Below are positions 1 through 11,752 of a stretch of DNA of 64,000 nucleotides, one piece after another (position 1 is the stretch's first letter; the number at the start of each line of letters is the position of its first letter). The DNA comes from Trichaptum fuscoviolaceum (lineage: Eukaryota > Basidiomycota > Agaricomycetes > Hymenochaetales > Trichaptaceae). Below the pieces are notes generated by a model. It searched no databases, had not been told where the DNA came from, and worked only from the letters and a program-made list of their open reading frames with translations. The stretch spans positions 248,001 to 312,000 of the forward strand of contig CAJSYZ010000007.1 of the NCBI GenBank assembly GCA_910574455.1, in the 5' to 3' direction. A program made the position numbers and the translations under genes.

Positions 1-43
1 TCCTGCGCCCGGAGGCCCTCCTGGAGCGCCCCCCGTCGCACCC

Positions 44-615
44 GTGCAGGCACCCGTACCCCCACAACCCCCAACTATGGATGAGGCGACTCAGGCTATG
101 CTGAACCAGTATATGGCCCCCTGGAGGGAGCAGATCGATCAGTTGCTTCAGCAGAATGCATACTTGAAGGGAGCGCTCGAAACGCGCGTCGCCGAACCGC
201 GCGGTACGAAGGGTCCGAAGATTCCACCCCCAGGCTTGTTTTACGGCCCCAAGGGCGATGCCGCGGACAAGGACAAGCTTTCGTACGAAGCTTGGTCCGG
301 TCAGGTACGGAACTACATCTCTATGCGCCCGCACGAGTTCCCGGACGAGCGTACGAAGTGCCAGTTCGCTGCGACTTACCTTCGAGGCCCTGCAGACGAG
401 TGGGTGCGTCCCTACATGGACTCGATCCACAAGGGCGAGCCGGTCGCCATTTTCGACAAGTTGGACACTTTTTTGGAGTCTTTGGCTGCTGGATATGGTG
501 AAGCTGATGCTGTTGCTGCTGCTGAGAACGAAATTATGGCTCTCAGGCAGACTGGAACCGTGGCTGAGTATGCTGCTCGCTACAGGGCTCTCAAGGTCAA
601 GACCAAGTGGGTTGC
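44..615 (+). CDS. gag: Gag of element A, N-terminal part (interrupted)
   Basis: This is the structural capsid protein of a Ty3/gypsy element. The frame is open from 44 and may start left of the window. It holds the capsid-like region, including LRGPADEW and LRQTGTVAEYAARYRAL, which align with the Gag of elements B (LRGPAQDW) and C (LRGPAEQW). The frame runs to ..KTKWVA, where the GTTGC target duplication of element B occurs. Removing B and one duplication copy lets the codons continue without a break into 7326, so the split is purely an insertion. Confidence 0.9.
611..615. repeat. Target-site duplication of element B (left copy, GTTGC)
   Basis: GTTGC at 611-615 directly precedes the TG start of the LTR and is repeated at 7321-7325 right after the CA end of the other LTR. 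The gag codons read through when one copy and the element are removed. Confidence 0.95.
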
Positions 616-1433
616 TGTTACGACCGTCGGGAATTGTAGCGGGAAACAGTTTCGGGAAACTGGAATTCGCGACAAGAACCCGCGTTCGGGAATCTGGATT
701 CGCGACTGGGAACGAGCGTGGGAATTCGGGCGGGAAACGCGCGGGATTCTATCCAGGCGCGTCGCGGGATTCTCAAGGCCAGCTAGGACTCTTCACTGCT
801 TCGAACGTCAAGTAAGCGGATCCCTAAGGAAGCACTCCACAAGTAAGTATTGCGCAACTAACTACACAGGAGAAAAGAGAGAGATCGCACCTAAGGAAGC
901 ACTCCACAAGAGGTCAAAAGTGGGGTGCTCCTTACGATGCCTACAGCTATTTATCTACTTCGTAAAGACTGTATAGTTAATCTACGCTAAGTGTCCTTGC
1001 GCAATGCGCACCTATCTACTACAAACGATACATGCTACGACCGCACTGCTAGGCATGTCTATCCCGTCTCTCCAGATGGCTACGGCCTGTCCGTGGACGT
1101 CAGCGTCCGGTCCGGGGCCGCGACTAGCCAGACTAGGTATGCCAGACTGTTGCAGGTCGTCACCTTGAGGTACTAACGGATTAATGAGCGTATGTTGATA
1201 AGTGAATGTACGTGTGCCGTGGCGGGTCGTCGTAAATGAGTGTTCGTATGCGTGCATGGTTGCCGGGACGTTGGTGCGGGATAAGTCACGTGAGCATGGG
1301 ATCGTGCGATTCGGGAATGAGGTTTCGCGCGGGGAATCCAATGGCGGGATTCTCCCCGCGGGTTTGTCTGCTCATGTCGGGATCCTTGGCGGGAAAGTGC
1401 GGGAAATGAGAAAAGGAGCCCGGGATCTCGACA
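616..1433 (-). repeat. 3' LTR of element B (818 bp)
   Basis: Runs from TGTTACGACC to CTCGACA on the + strand and matches 6503-7320 along its whole length, with about five substitutions. The pol frame of B runs into it as far as 1286. It holds the self-priming segment at 911-921. Confidence 0.97.
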
Positions 1434-4400
1434 TTACCCCCCTCCAAAGGCGCAACTCCGGGGCGCCAAGCTTGAATCTTGCTCAGGTCACAGAGCTCGA
1501 TAGCATTGACTTCTCGAGGGGCGTCCGGGTGTTTTCGATAGAAACTGCGAATTTTAGCCTTTGCATTACCCATATCCTTTGCGGGAATCCATGTATCTTC
1601 CGCGCTCGAATATCCCTTCCATCGTACCAAATATTCAAATCTCCGTCTAAACCGTCTAGCATCCAGAACCTCTTCCACCTCGTACTCCAGATCTCCTTCT
1701 ACTTCGACTGGGGGCGGCGGGGGTTGCGTTCGACCGGGAATGTCGTCCTCGTGGTATGGCGAGAGCAGCGATACGTGAAATACGGGATGAATCTTCAGCG
1801 ACGCGGGGAGTTCGAGTTCGTAGGTGAGGTCACTTAGCTTTGCCTTCACTTTATACGGCCCTAGTCGTTTTGGTAATAATTTGCGCGCTCCTGGTCGCCG
1901 AACGTTCGTTGCCTCGAGCCATACTTTATCCCCGACTGCGTACTGCGGGGCCTCGTTCCTGGCCTGATCGTAGTGCTGCTTCATGCGCTCTGCCGCAACC
2001 TCTAAAGCCGCTCTTGCCTCTTCCTGTGCCTGCTGAAGCTCCTGTAGTCGTGCGTCCGCGGCGGGGACCGTGGACAGGCCGTCGCTCGGGGCAATCGTGA
2101 ATTCGGGATTGTAGCCGTAGACAAGCGCGAACGGGGATTGTCGTGTTGCCGCGTGCGCTTTCGTGTTGTGCGCGAATTCTGCCATTGGGAGTAATCCGGC
2201 CCAGTTTTCTTGTCGTGTATCTATGAAAGCCCGTAAATATTGTTCCAGCTCTTGGTTTACCCTTTCGGTTTGCCCATCCGTCTGCGGGTGATACGCAGTC
2301 GACGTGGTACCCTTGATACCGAGTCGGGAAAAAAGGGCTTTCATGAACTGCGCGACAAACTGTGGTCCTCGGTCGGATATGATCTGGCGTGGGGTCCCGT
2401 GCAGCTTCCAGACGTGCTGCAGGAATAGTTCCGCAGTCTCCGGTGCATCAATGTCAGACGTGGTCGGGATAAAATGCGCTTGCTTGGTGAGACGGTCGAC
2501 CACCACGAAAATTGCGTCGTAATCCTCAGATCGGGGGAGCTGGGTGATGAAATCGCACGAAATCGCCTGCCAGGGGCCCTGCGGGATTTCGTTCGGTTGC
2601 AGGAGTCCTACCGGGCGTTGGGATCGGTTCTTCGTGCGTGCGCAGGTATCGCATCCCGAAACGTATCGTTCTACGAAGTTAGACATCCCGGGCCACCAGT
2701 AGTTGCGGCTTACCATCTCAAACGTTTTCCAACGTCCAGGATGTCCGGCAGGGAGACTGTCGTGGTAAGTCTTCACCACATCCCGGCGAATGGTCTCGTC
2801 TTTCGGGACGTAAACCTTACCCTGGTACAGGATGAGGCCTTCCTCGGTGCTCCAGTCCTCAAGTTCCTTGGTCAGGACTCGAGGCGCCTTGGACTTGACC
2901 AACTCGATTGCGTCCACCAGTTCGTCTTCATACTGATCTGACTTACGAATGCGTCGTAGGAGGGCCTGATCCCCGTGTACCTGCGTCATTCCCCGACGAA
3001 TTGCCTTTAGTCGAAACATTTCGGGGGTCAAGAGGGTCCGTCCCGTGTTGTCTTCGCCTTCGGGTTGAAGATCGACGCGTCGTGACATGGCGTCGGGTTT
3101 GCCCCCGAGTCGCCCTGGGCGATGGCGAATCGTAAAGTCGAAGCGAGTGAGGAACAGACTCCACCGGGCTTGGCGTCGCGTCAGCGTTCGGGATTCAGAG
3201 AAATATAGCAGATTCTTGTGGTCAGACACGATATCGAGTTTATGACTCGCACCTTCGAGATAATGTCGCCACTCGTCAAGAGCTCTAATAATCGCGAGTA
3301 GCTCCTTGTCATAAATCTCGTAGTTGCGTTCCGCATCGTTGAGGGATTTCGAGAAAAAGGCGACCGGATGTATCAGCCCGTCGTCGCCTTCCTGGGACAA
3401 GACCGCGCCGGTCGCGAAATCAGAGGCGTCGCATTCCACGATGAATTGTCGCGACATGTCTGGCATCATCAGGACGGGGGCGGTCGTGAACATGCGCTTG
3501 AGATAGTCGAAAGCGAACTGCTGGTTTTCTGTCCAGGCCCAGCGAACGTCCTTCTTCAGCAGCGTCGTGAGCGGTTTGACGAGGTGCGAGAAATCCCGAA
3601 TGAAGCGTCGATAGAAATTCGCGAACCCGAGGAAGGCTTGAATATCTTTCACCTTTTTCGGGGTAGGCCAGTCGAGGACCGCCTGTACCTTGGCGGGATC
3701 CATCGCCACCTTTCCCTGCGAAATAATCATCCCGAGATACTCGACGGAAGTCTGTTTGAATTTGCACTTTTCGGGTTTGCAGAACAAGTCGTTTTCGCGT
3801 AGCCGTTTAAGGACTTCCCGTACGTGTTCATCGTGCTGCGATTCATCTTCGGAAAAGATTAGCAAGTTGTCAAGATAGATGATCACGTATACTCCAATGA
3901 GGTCTTTGAAGATATCGTTCATCATGTGCTGGAAGGTCGCTGGGGCATTCGTGAGCCCGAATGTCATCACCGTTGGTTCGAAATGTCCCGCCTGAGTCCG
4001 AAATGCAGCCTTCCACTCGTCGCCTTGCTTCAGTCGCACATTGTGGTAGCCCCATCGTAAATCTAGAGTCGTGAAAACCTTCGCCTTTTGCAGCGCGTCT
4101 ACGAGTTCCATCGTGAGGGGAAGCGGGTATCGATTCTTGACCGTGATGTCGTTCAGTCGTCGGTAATCGACTACCATGCGCAAGGTTCCATCCTTTTTCT
4201 TGATAAAGAAGACAGGAGCCGCTGCAGGGGATTTCGAAGGTCGTATGTACCCCTTGCGCAGGTTTTCGTCAACGAATTCGCGAAGGGCATCGCGTTCGGC
4301 TGGGGCCAAGGGATAGATTTTGCTGTACGGGGGAACCTTCCCGGGTTCTAAATCTATGGCGTGGTCATACGGCTTGCGCAGTGGAAGCCTTTCGGATTCA

Positions 4401-5217
4401 ACTTTCGAGAAAACGTCGGCAAACTCACGGAATTCGGGGGGAACTAGTTCTTCGAAGGTTTTCTCGCCTTCCTTCACCGCAGACTTCTCAGCGATGGCCT
4501 GGGAGTGGGTGTACGAGGCGGCAATTTTGTACGCGAAATGGTCGTCCGTCATGACGAAGTAGGATTCGGCGTCGTGGTACTGGTCCCAATATTTTTCTGA
4601 GTACCGAAATCCCGGTGGGACAGCTTCCCATTCGGCCTGGGTCCTGTCGGGCCCCCAGGGGGTCTCGACTTCTTCTGCTATGGCGAGGCGGGGAAGCGGG
4701 ACCAGGCGTTGCTGGTTGTCACACTGGGGCGGGCAGCGGTTGAGATCGACCACATCGTTGGTCCAGTCAATGGTTGGGTTATGGTGCCGCAACCAGTCGA
4801 TCCCCATGATAATATCGTCGTCGCCAATATCCGCGACGGCCATGGTCAACTGTTCTAAGTGTCCCTTCATCTCGACGTTGAGGACTACTTCCTTGGTGAT
4901 GCGTCCAATCGCGTTCGGGGAATTGTCCGCGTTGCGCAAAAGTATCGGGATTACCAAGTCCCGGGTCTGGAGTCCGTGTCGCGAAACGTAGCGGGAATTT
5001 ATGAAAGTTCCCGACGCACCGCTGTCTAACATTACTGTGGCTAAGGCATCCGTCTTTCCGTCGCTAACCTGTACCGGGAACTTCAAATGTCGTCGAAGAC
5101 GACGGTCTATTGTAGAGATGGTTAAATACAAGGGACCATTATTAAGAGAGTTCTTCGGCCACAAGGGCGGTTGGGTCGTATATGGCGCGACTGAGCAATA
5201 CGACCCTACTGAAAATC
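1286..5217 (-). CDS. pol: Pol polyprotein of element B (protease, RT, RNase H, integrase, chromodomain)
   Basis: The frame is open from 5473 to 1286; the functional part follows a -1 frameshift from gag near 5212. Order: protease (LDSGASGTFI), reverse transcriptase, RNase H (VECDASDFATGAVLSQ), integrase zinc module (HPGRWKT...CDTCARTKN), integrase core (CDFITQLP, HPQTDGQTERVNQ) and a C-terminal chromodomain (YEVEEVLDAR...YLVRWKGYSSAEDTW). RT reads YLDN where the family has YLDD, so a catalytic Asp is replaced by Asn. The frame does not stop after the chromodomain. It passes through the polypurine tract and 49 codons into the 3' LTR. Confidence 0.95.
1434..1446 (-). other. Polypurine tract of element B
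   Basis: On the - strand the bases are GGAGGGGGGTAA, directly against the 3' LTR. Element A has the same tract at 11741-11752. It serves as plus-strand DNA primer in Ty3/gypsy elements. Confidence 0.85.
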
Positions 5218-6413
5218 CGCTGGGGGCGGGGCTTCGGGATTGTGAACGTTCTTGGCGGCGGGCGTCATGGCGGCGAATGCGTTCTGTAGCACGGACTGCT
5301 GCACATTCTGGACGTACTGTTCCGCCATACGTTTGAGCGTTTCTTCGAACGACTGGAGCGCGGGGGGCGATGGGCTCGACGGGGACGTGGATTTCGTAGC
5401 CTTTAGGTTTCGGGATGGCGGTCGCGTTGGGCAATCGCTCACCAAATGGTCTTTCTCTCCGCAGTAGTAGCATAGTCCCTTACTCCTGCGCCCCGGCGCA
5501 CCCTGTCAATCTCCATTGCGTTGGGATCCTTCGTCGAGCTTGCGCCCGCAGTCGGGATCGTACGCGGAGCTGAACTAGTGGTGCCGGGATTGCTTCGGGG
5601 CGTAGCCGCTGGCTTTGATACTGGTCCATAGGCGTGTGCGAGCCTTAGCTTCTCGTCCGTCTCGGAAACCCAGTTGACGTAGGCATCGAATTTCATATCC
5701 TTCGCCTCTGTGCTGGCGATGTGCTGGCGAACCTGGTCTTTGAGTCCCTTCCGGAACATGTCGAGGTAGATGACATCCGTCGTTGCGTCCTTGGGCCACC
5801 CGGTGAGGGCTTGGAGGGCACGGAATTGCGACGCAAACTCGGCGACCGTTCCTGTCTGGCGTAGGCGCATCAGCTTGTCGGCTGCGGCTTTGTCTGCATC
5901 GATTTCCCCGTAAGAGGCGCGAAGGGCGGCGAACAGGGCCTCCAGGCTGGCGGCTTCTGGCGGTGTCGGGATGTCCTGGAGTCGATCTAGAATGGGTCGT
6001 GCCCAGTCTTGCGCCGGCCCCCGCAGTAGCATCAGAGCAAATGCGACCTTGCGGGTTTCGTCTAGTCCCGGATGTTGTCCGAACAGGTAGAGCTTAATCT
6101 GGTGAATCCAATTCTCCAGCTTGGCTCGTTCGCCTTTGAAGGTGTCGGGAAGCTTCATCTTGAGCCCTGCTCCGCCCCCAGACGGGGAGGCGGGCTGACT
6201 CGCGATTTGGGCTTCTAACGCCCGGTTGGCGTGCTTGAGCTGGGCGACTGTGTTCTGGACCTGATTGTGTTCGTTGACTAGTTTGGAGTAGCGCTTTTCG
6301 AGGGTGTCGAGGCGATCAAGGATGGGCTGGAGTTTGTCTTCCTCCATCGAGGAGCTAGGGGACGGGAAAGCGAAGGTGTCAGCGAGTCCTCCCCATTCCT
6401 GGTGGGACGACAT
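5206..6413 (-). CDS. gag: Gag of element B, broken by one missing base
   Basis: Capsid protein. It starts at ATG 6413 with an N-terminal coiled-coil-like stretch, then the capsid region (LRGPAQDWARP, LRQTGTVAEFASQFRAL) and ..PNAMEIDRVRRG. The frame then derails in a run of four C on the + strand (5491-5494). The expected CCHC zinc knuckle (CYYCGEKDHLVSDC) is intact in the next frame and continues to a TAG at 5206. The zinc-knuckle frame ends two codons after the slippery site that leads to pol. I read the break as one missing base in the run, either a mutation or an assembly error. Confidence 0.88.
5212..5218 (-). promoter_or_regulatory. Probable -1 ribosomal frameshift site, element B (GGATTTT)
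   Basis: The gag (zinc-knuckle) frame ends G GAT TTT CAG TAG. Slipping back one base on GGATTTT gives the pol frame. The same arrangement recurs in elements A, C and E with other heptamers. GGAUUUU is a known slip site in some plant viruses. Any stimulatory RNA structure downstream has not been computed. Confidence 0.65.
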
Positions 6414-6489
6414 CGCGGGTCGGCGGTACGGGTGCGGGGGTAGAAGTAAAGAGCGTGAGGGTGTCGAGTCCGAGCGGCGGTGAGCCAGG

Positions 6490-6500
6490 ACTTTTGACCT
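6490..6500 (-). promoter_or_regulatory. Self-priming primer-binding site, element B
   Basis: Two bases inside the 5' LTR the element RNA reads AGGTCAAAAGT. The LTR transcript contains the exact complement ACTTTTGACCT (6808-6798), about 26 nt after an ATAAATA box, where a transcript start is expected. This is the self-priming layout known from Tf1-type elements, and no tRNA end is needed. Confidence 0.75.
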
Positions 6501-6502
6501 AA

Positions 6503-7320
6503 TGTTACGACCGTCGGGAATTGTAGCGGGAAACAGTTTCGGGAAACTGGAATTCGCGACAAGAACCCGCGTTCGGGAATCTGGATTCGCGACTGGGAAC
6601 GAGCGTGGGAATTCGGGCGGGAAACGCGCGGGATTCTATCCAGGCGCGTCGCGGGATTCTCAAGGCCAGCTAGGACTCTTCACTGCTTCGAACGTCAAGT
6701 AAGCGGATCCCTAAGGAAGCACTCCACAAGTAAGTATTGCGCAACTAACTACACAGGAGAAAAGAGAGAGATCGCACCTAAGGAAGCACTCCACAAGAGG
6801 TCAAAAGTGGGGTGCTCCTTACGATGCCTACAGCTATTTATCTACTTCGTAAAGACTGTATAGTTAATCTACGCTAAGTGTCCTTGCGCAATGCGCACCT
6901 ATCTACTACAAACGATACATGCTACGACCGCACTGCTAGGCATGTCTATCCCGTCTCTCCAGATGGCTACGGCCTGTCCGTGGACGTCAGCGTCCGGTCC
7001 GGGGCCGCGGCTAGCCAGACTAGGTATGCCAGACTGTTGCAGGTCGTCACCTTGAGGTACTAACGGATTAATGAGCGTATGTTGATAAGTGAATGTACGT
7101 GTGCCGTGGCGGGTCGTCGTAAATGAGTGTGTGTATGCGTGCATGGTTGCCGGGACGGTGGTGCGGGATAAGTCACGTGAGCATGGGATCGTGCGATTCG
7201 GGAATGAGGTTTCGCGCGGGGAATCCAATGGCGGGATTCTCCCCGCGGGTTTGTCTGCTCATGTCGGGATCCTTGGCGGGAACGTGCGGGAAATGAGAAA
7301 AGGAGCCCGGGATCTCGACA
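6503..7320 (-). repeat. 5' LTR of element B (818 bp)
   Basis: Nearly identical to 616-1433. It is the promoter-bearing copy, with an ATAAATA box on the - strand at about 6834-6841 and the likely transcript start near 6808. The flanking target duplication is at 7321-7325. Confidence 0.97.
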
Positions 7321-7325
7321 GTTGC

Positions 7326-7887
7326 TGACGATAAACCATGGATTGCTTGGTTCCGGTACGGACTTTCGAACCGTTTTCGTACGGACCTGACGCTCAAGAA
7401 GATGCCTGAGGACTTTGATGGGTATGTGAAGGCCTGTTGTGTCTACGATGATGAGCTGCGAGCCATCTGTGCCACAACTCGTACCAACCCCATCCCTCAG
7501 CGCACTGGAACTGCTTTCCAGACGCGTCAGACGTCGAACTCGAACCAGCCTCGTACCGGCTCGAGCCACCGTGATCCGAACGCGATGGAGGTGGACCAGA
7601 TCAGTAGGGAAGAGGCGCTGCGCAAGGGATTATGCTTCCACTGTGGCGAGAAAGGTCATATGTCCGCCAAGTGCCCCAAGCGCCACGCGTCTAATACCTC
7701 GAACCGTACGAACATCAGTACGGCCTCGACACCCCAGGTACCGGCCCCAGCTCCCACTGCTTCGATCTCTGACGTCTCGGACGAGACCCCCCTTGTACCG
7801 AGCGGTACGACCGAACGCCCAATCTCTGTTTCTGATGCTGCCAAAGTCCTTATGGCGCACCTCTCGAAGGAATCGGGTTTCAACTAG
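7326..7887 (+). CDS. gag: Gag of element A, C-terminal part with CCHC zinc knuckle
   Basis: This is the continuation of 44-615 after the element B insertion; the reading frame resumes at the target duplication (..WVADDKPWIAWFRYG). It contains a CCHC zinc knuckle, CFHCGEKGHMSAKC, after DPNAMEVDQIS, matching the DPDTMDIDRLS context of element C. The frame ends at TAG 7885-7887, preceded by GGGTTTC AAC, a -1 slip site (7875-7881) that leads into pol. Confidence 0.92.
7875..7881 (+). promoter_or_regulatory. Probable -1 frameshift site, element A (GGGTTTC)
   Basis: Gag reads TCG GGT TTC AAC TAG. A -1 slip on GGGTTTC gives G F Q L G S Q, which stays open into the protease. This is a canonical X XXY YYZ heptamer one codon before the stop. 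Confidence 0.7.
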
Positions 7888-10800
7888 GGTCTCAGCGCAT
7901 CGTCGCGCCGCTCGAGACCCATAACCGATTCTCTTGTTTAGAAAATGATGTCCCAGTCCCTTCTGTGTCTACTAGTGTACAGTCAATAGACAAGAAGTTG
8001 CGCCGGTTCATTCGTTTTCCTGTGAGAGTCAGCGATGGCAGAAAGATTTTAAGGATGAGAGCCTTCTTAGACAGTGGGGCCTCATCGATATTTATTAACC
8101 GTACAGTTGTCGAACGGTTCGGGCTCCGTACGAGACCCTTGGTCCCTCGTACGCGGTTGTACAATGCCGACAACTCTTTGAACAATGTGGGCTGGCTCAC
8201 AGATGAAGTGCCGATTAGTTTAATGGTCGGATCGCACACTGAGAACGTGACTGCAGTGGTGGCGGACATTGGGGACTATCCCCTGATTATTGGGGCGACT
8301 GGCTGCGACTCCACAACCCAGAGATCGACTGGGCGAACGACCAGATGACCTTTACGCGCTGTGCGAAGGCCTGTCAGCCTCGTACGGACCGTACGGAGTT
8401 TCAGATGGAAGGTCCCCCGGAGTCAGACGCAGTGCGCACGGCTCGTACGGAGACCTCGAACCGCGCACGCCGCGTGAAGCCTCGGCCACCTCCTTGAACT
8501 CGAGTGACGGTAGCTGAGCTCGAGGACGAACCGTACGACTCGGGTGGTACGGACGAACAGGTTAGCGAAAGAGATAAGGTTCCGCCAGGCTTCCGGTATT
8601 CTGAGAAGTATTGGGATGTTTATCACGATTCTGAGGAATTCTTTGTCACGGATGACCCGGATTTCGCACAGCGGATCGCCGCTTCGTACACCTGGTCTCA
8701 GGCAATTGCTGAGAAGACTGCAGTGAAGGAAGGCGAGAAGTCGTTCGAAGAACTCGTACCGCCGCAGTACCGCAATTTCGCCAAAGTCTTCTCGAAGGAC
8801 CAGGCAGAACGCCTCCCCACCCGTAAACCATATGACCATGCGATCGACCTCGTACCGGGTGCGGTACCTTCTTACAGTAAGATCTATCCCATGGCGCCGA
8901 ACGAGCGTACGGCGCTGAAGGAATTCATCAAGGAGAACTTGAGGAAGGGATACATTCGACCCTCCAAGTCTCCGGCTGCGGCTCCGGTCTTCTTTATCAA
9001 GAAGAAGGACGGTTCGCTGCGCATGGTGGTAGATTATCGCAAGCTCAATGCAATGACTGTGAAGAACAGGTATCCACTGCCTCTCACCACTGAGCTAGTC
9101 GATGCCTTGAAGAAAGCGAAGGTGTTTACGACCTTAGACCTTCGATCCGGGTACCACAATGTACGGATGAAGGAAGGAGACGAGTGGAAGGCGGCCTTTC
9201 GTACGCAGGAAGGCCACTTCGAACCGACGGTGATGACCTTCGGACTCACCAATGCTCCGGCGACGTTCCAGCACATGATGAACGACATCTTCAAAGATCT
9301 GAATGGGGTGATTGTGATCATCTATCTTGACGATTTGCTGATTTTCTCTGAGAATGAGGAAGATCATGTCAAGCACACTCGTACCGTACTCGAACGGCTC
9401 GAGAAGCACGACCTGTTTGTCAAGCCGGAGAAGTGTAAGTTCCACCTGTCTTCTGTGGAATACCTAGGCATGGTTATCGGAGCTGGTACGGTTTCGATGG
9501 ACCCGGCCAAGGTCAGTGCGGTTCTGGAGTGGCCTACACCTGCAAAGGTCAAGGATATTCAAGCCTTCCTCGGCTTTGCGAACTTCTATCACCGGTTTAT
9601 CGAGGATTACTCCCGGATCGTACGGCCTATGACCGAACTGCTTCGAAAGGACGTCCGGTTCGAGTGGGGTACGAGACAACAAGCCTTGTTCGACGAGTTA
9701 AAGCGTTGATTCACTCAAGCACCGGTACTGGCCATGCCTGACCTCGAGAAACCATTTATTCTTGAGTGTGACGCTTCTGACTTTGCGACAGGTGCAGTAC
9801 TGTCGCAGGTCGGTACGGACGGTACGATTCATCCGGTGGCTTTCTACTCGAAATCGCTAAATGATGCGGAGCGAAACTATGAGATCTATGATAAGGAGCT
9901 ACTGGCTATCGTACGGTCGCTCGACGAGTGGAGACATTATCTCGAAGGGTCTCCACACAAGATCGACGTTGTCTCGGACCACAAGAACCTGCTCTACTTC
10001 TCTGAAGCTCGCAATCTCACTCGCAGACAAGCTCGCTGGAGTATTTTTCTCAGTCGGTTCGACTTCACGATCCGACATCGCCCTGGCCGGCTTGGGGGCA
10101 AGCCCGACGCGATGTCACGTCGTACCGACCTCGAACCAAATGGTCCGGACAACACAAACCGGACTCTGTTGGACAGAGACTTGTTTCGCCTGCACGCGAT
10201 GCGTCGAGGCATGGTACGGCTCGAGGGGGACACAGCGTTGTTGCGAAGGATCCGGAGTTCGAAGAGTTGGGATGAGGAATTGGTAGAGGCGATCGAGGCA
10301 CTGAAGGGGAAGGCCCCTGTGTCCTTGAAGAAGGAGTTGGAGAACTGGAACACGGAGGATGGACTGCTGCTGTACCGAGGGAAGGTCTATGTACCGAAGG
10401 ACGAGGAAATTCGGCGAGATATTGTGAAATTACATCATGATTCTCTGCCGGTGGGACACCCCGGACGGTGGAAGACGTACGAGCTGGTGAGTCGCAACTA
10501 TTGGTGGCCAGGGATGTCTTCTTTTGTCGAGCGGTACGTGTCAGGGTGCGATACCTGTATGCGCACCAAGAACATTCCCCAGCGACCGGTCGGACCGCTC
10601 GAACCGAACGAGGTACCGTCCGGACCATGGCAGACCATCTCCTGCAACTTTATCACGCAGCTGCCGCCGTCTGATGGGTTTGATGCGATCTTTGTGGTGG
10701 TAGACCGGCTCACCAAGCAGGCGCACTTCGTACCAACGACGTCCGACGTCGACTCGACTCGTACGGCCGAACTGTTCGTGTCCGAGGTTTGGAAACACCA

Positions 10801-11695
10801 TGGTACGCCTCGAAAAATCATCTCGGACCGCGGGCCACAGTTTGTATCACGCTTCATGAAGGAGTTCTTTAAGCGTCTTGGTATTAAAGGTGCTACTTCG
10901 ACTTCTTTCCACCCTCAGACTGACGGTCAGACCGAACGAGTAAATCAGGAGCTCGAACAGTATCTTCGAGCCTTCACAGATGTTCGGCAGGAGAACTGGG
11001 CTCGGCTGCTGCCTATGGCCGAGTTTGCGCACAACACTCGTGCGCATTCAGCCACTCGGACCTCGCCGTTCGCGCTGTTGTACGGGTACGAGCCCGGGTT
11101 CGCCATCGTACCGAGTACGGGTCTTTCGACCGTACCAGCAGCTGATGACCGTCTAGACATGCTGAAGAAGGCTCAGGACGATGCCCAGGCCGCGTTGGAA
11201 GTTGCTGCGGATCATATGAAGCGCTACTACGACCAGCACCGTACGGACGTACCGGACATCGAACCAGGTGATCGTGTCTGGCTCGAGGCTCGCAATATAG
11301 CCTTGCCAGGTGCCAGGAAGCTCAACCATCGTCGACTCGGTCCGTACGAGGTCGTACGAAAGCTAAGTCCGCTAAACTATGAGCTGAAACTTCCAGCTTC
11401 AATGAAGGTGCACCCAGTCTTCCATGTCTCGCTCCTGACCAAGTACCAGTCGGACACGATCCCCGGACGCGTACAGAACCCTCCCGAGCCCGTACCAATC
11501 AATGGGGACATTGAGTACGAAGTTCAGGAGATACTAAACTCGCGTCGTACGGGCCGTACGCAGAAACTTCAGTATTTGGTTCGATGGAAGGGTTACCAGT
11601 CGGACGAAGATACCTGGCTCGACGCAGCTAATATGGAACACGCACAAGCTCGAATTCGTGCTTTCCATCGCAAATACCCATTGGCGGTACGGTGA
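7882..11695 (+). pseudogene. pol: Pol polyprotein of element A, disrupted
   Basis: Protease (LDSGASSIFI, about 8076), RT (YLDD at 9323-9334), RNase H (LECDASDFATGAVLSQ, 9764), integrase zinc module (HPGRWKT..CDTCMRTKN), core (HPQTDGQTERVNQ) and chromodomain (YEVQEILNSR..YLVRWKGYQSDEDTW) ending at TGA 11693-11695. Breaks: one base is lost in the G run 8292-8295, just after the protease IIG; in-frame TGA at 8495-8497; in-frame TGA at 9707-9709, where relatives have a sense codon. The first catalytic Asp of integrase is Asn (SCNFI; element B has SCDFI). The large intact frames are 8504-9709 and 9734-11695. Confidence 0.93.
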
Positions 11696-11740
11696 CCGTA
11701 CGGATCGGCACGAACACGCACGCTGTTTAGCAGCGTCCTT

Positions 11741-11752
11741 GGAGGGGGGTAA
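11741..11752 (+). other. Polypurine tract of element A
   Basis: GGAGGGGGGTAA, directly 5' of the LTR start TGTCAGGA. Identical to the tract of element B on the other strand. Confidence 0.85.

Larger units (their letters stand above)
616..7320 (-). mobile_element. Element B: complete 6.7-kb Ty3/gypsy chromovirus
   Basis: A full-length element on the - strand, inserted in gag of element A. In its own order: 5' LTR (7320-6503), primer site (6500-6490), gag (6413-5206), pol (about 5217-1286), polypurine tract (1446-1434), 3' LTR (1433-616). The two LTRs are both 818 bp, and I see about five differences by eye, so the insertion is young. gag has a one-base break in a G run and the RT active site reads YLDN, so the copy as written would be defective. 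CGGGA is strongly repeated in LTR and body. Confidence 0.96.

Noticed and set aside
6479..6500. tRNA-type primer site (TGGCTCACC..) in element B
   Set aside because: It lies 13 nt inside the LTR, and the 11-nt self-complementary segment next to the LTR fits better and covaries in element C.
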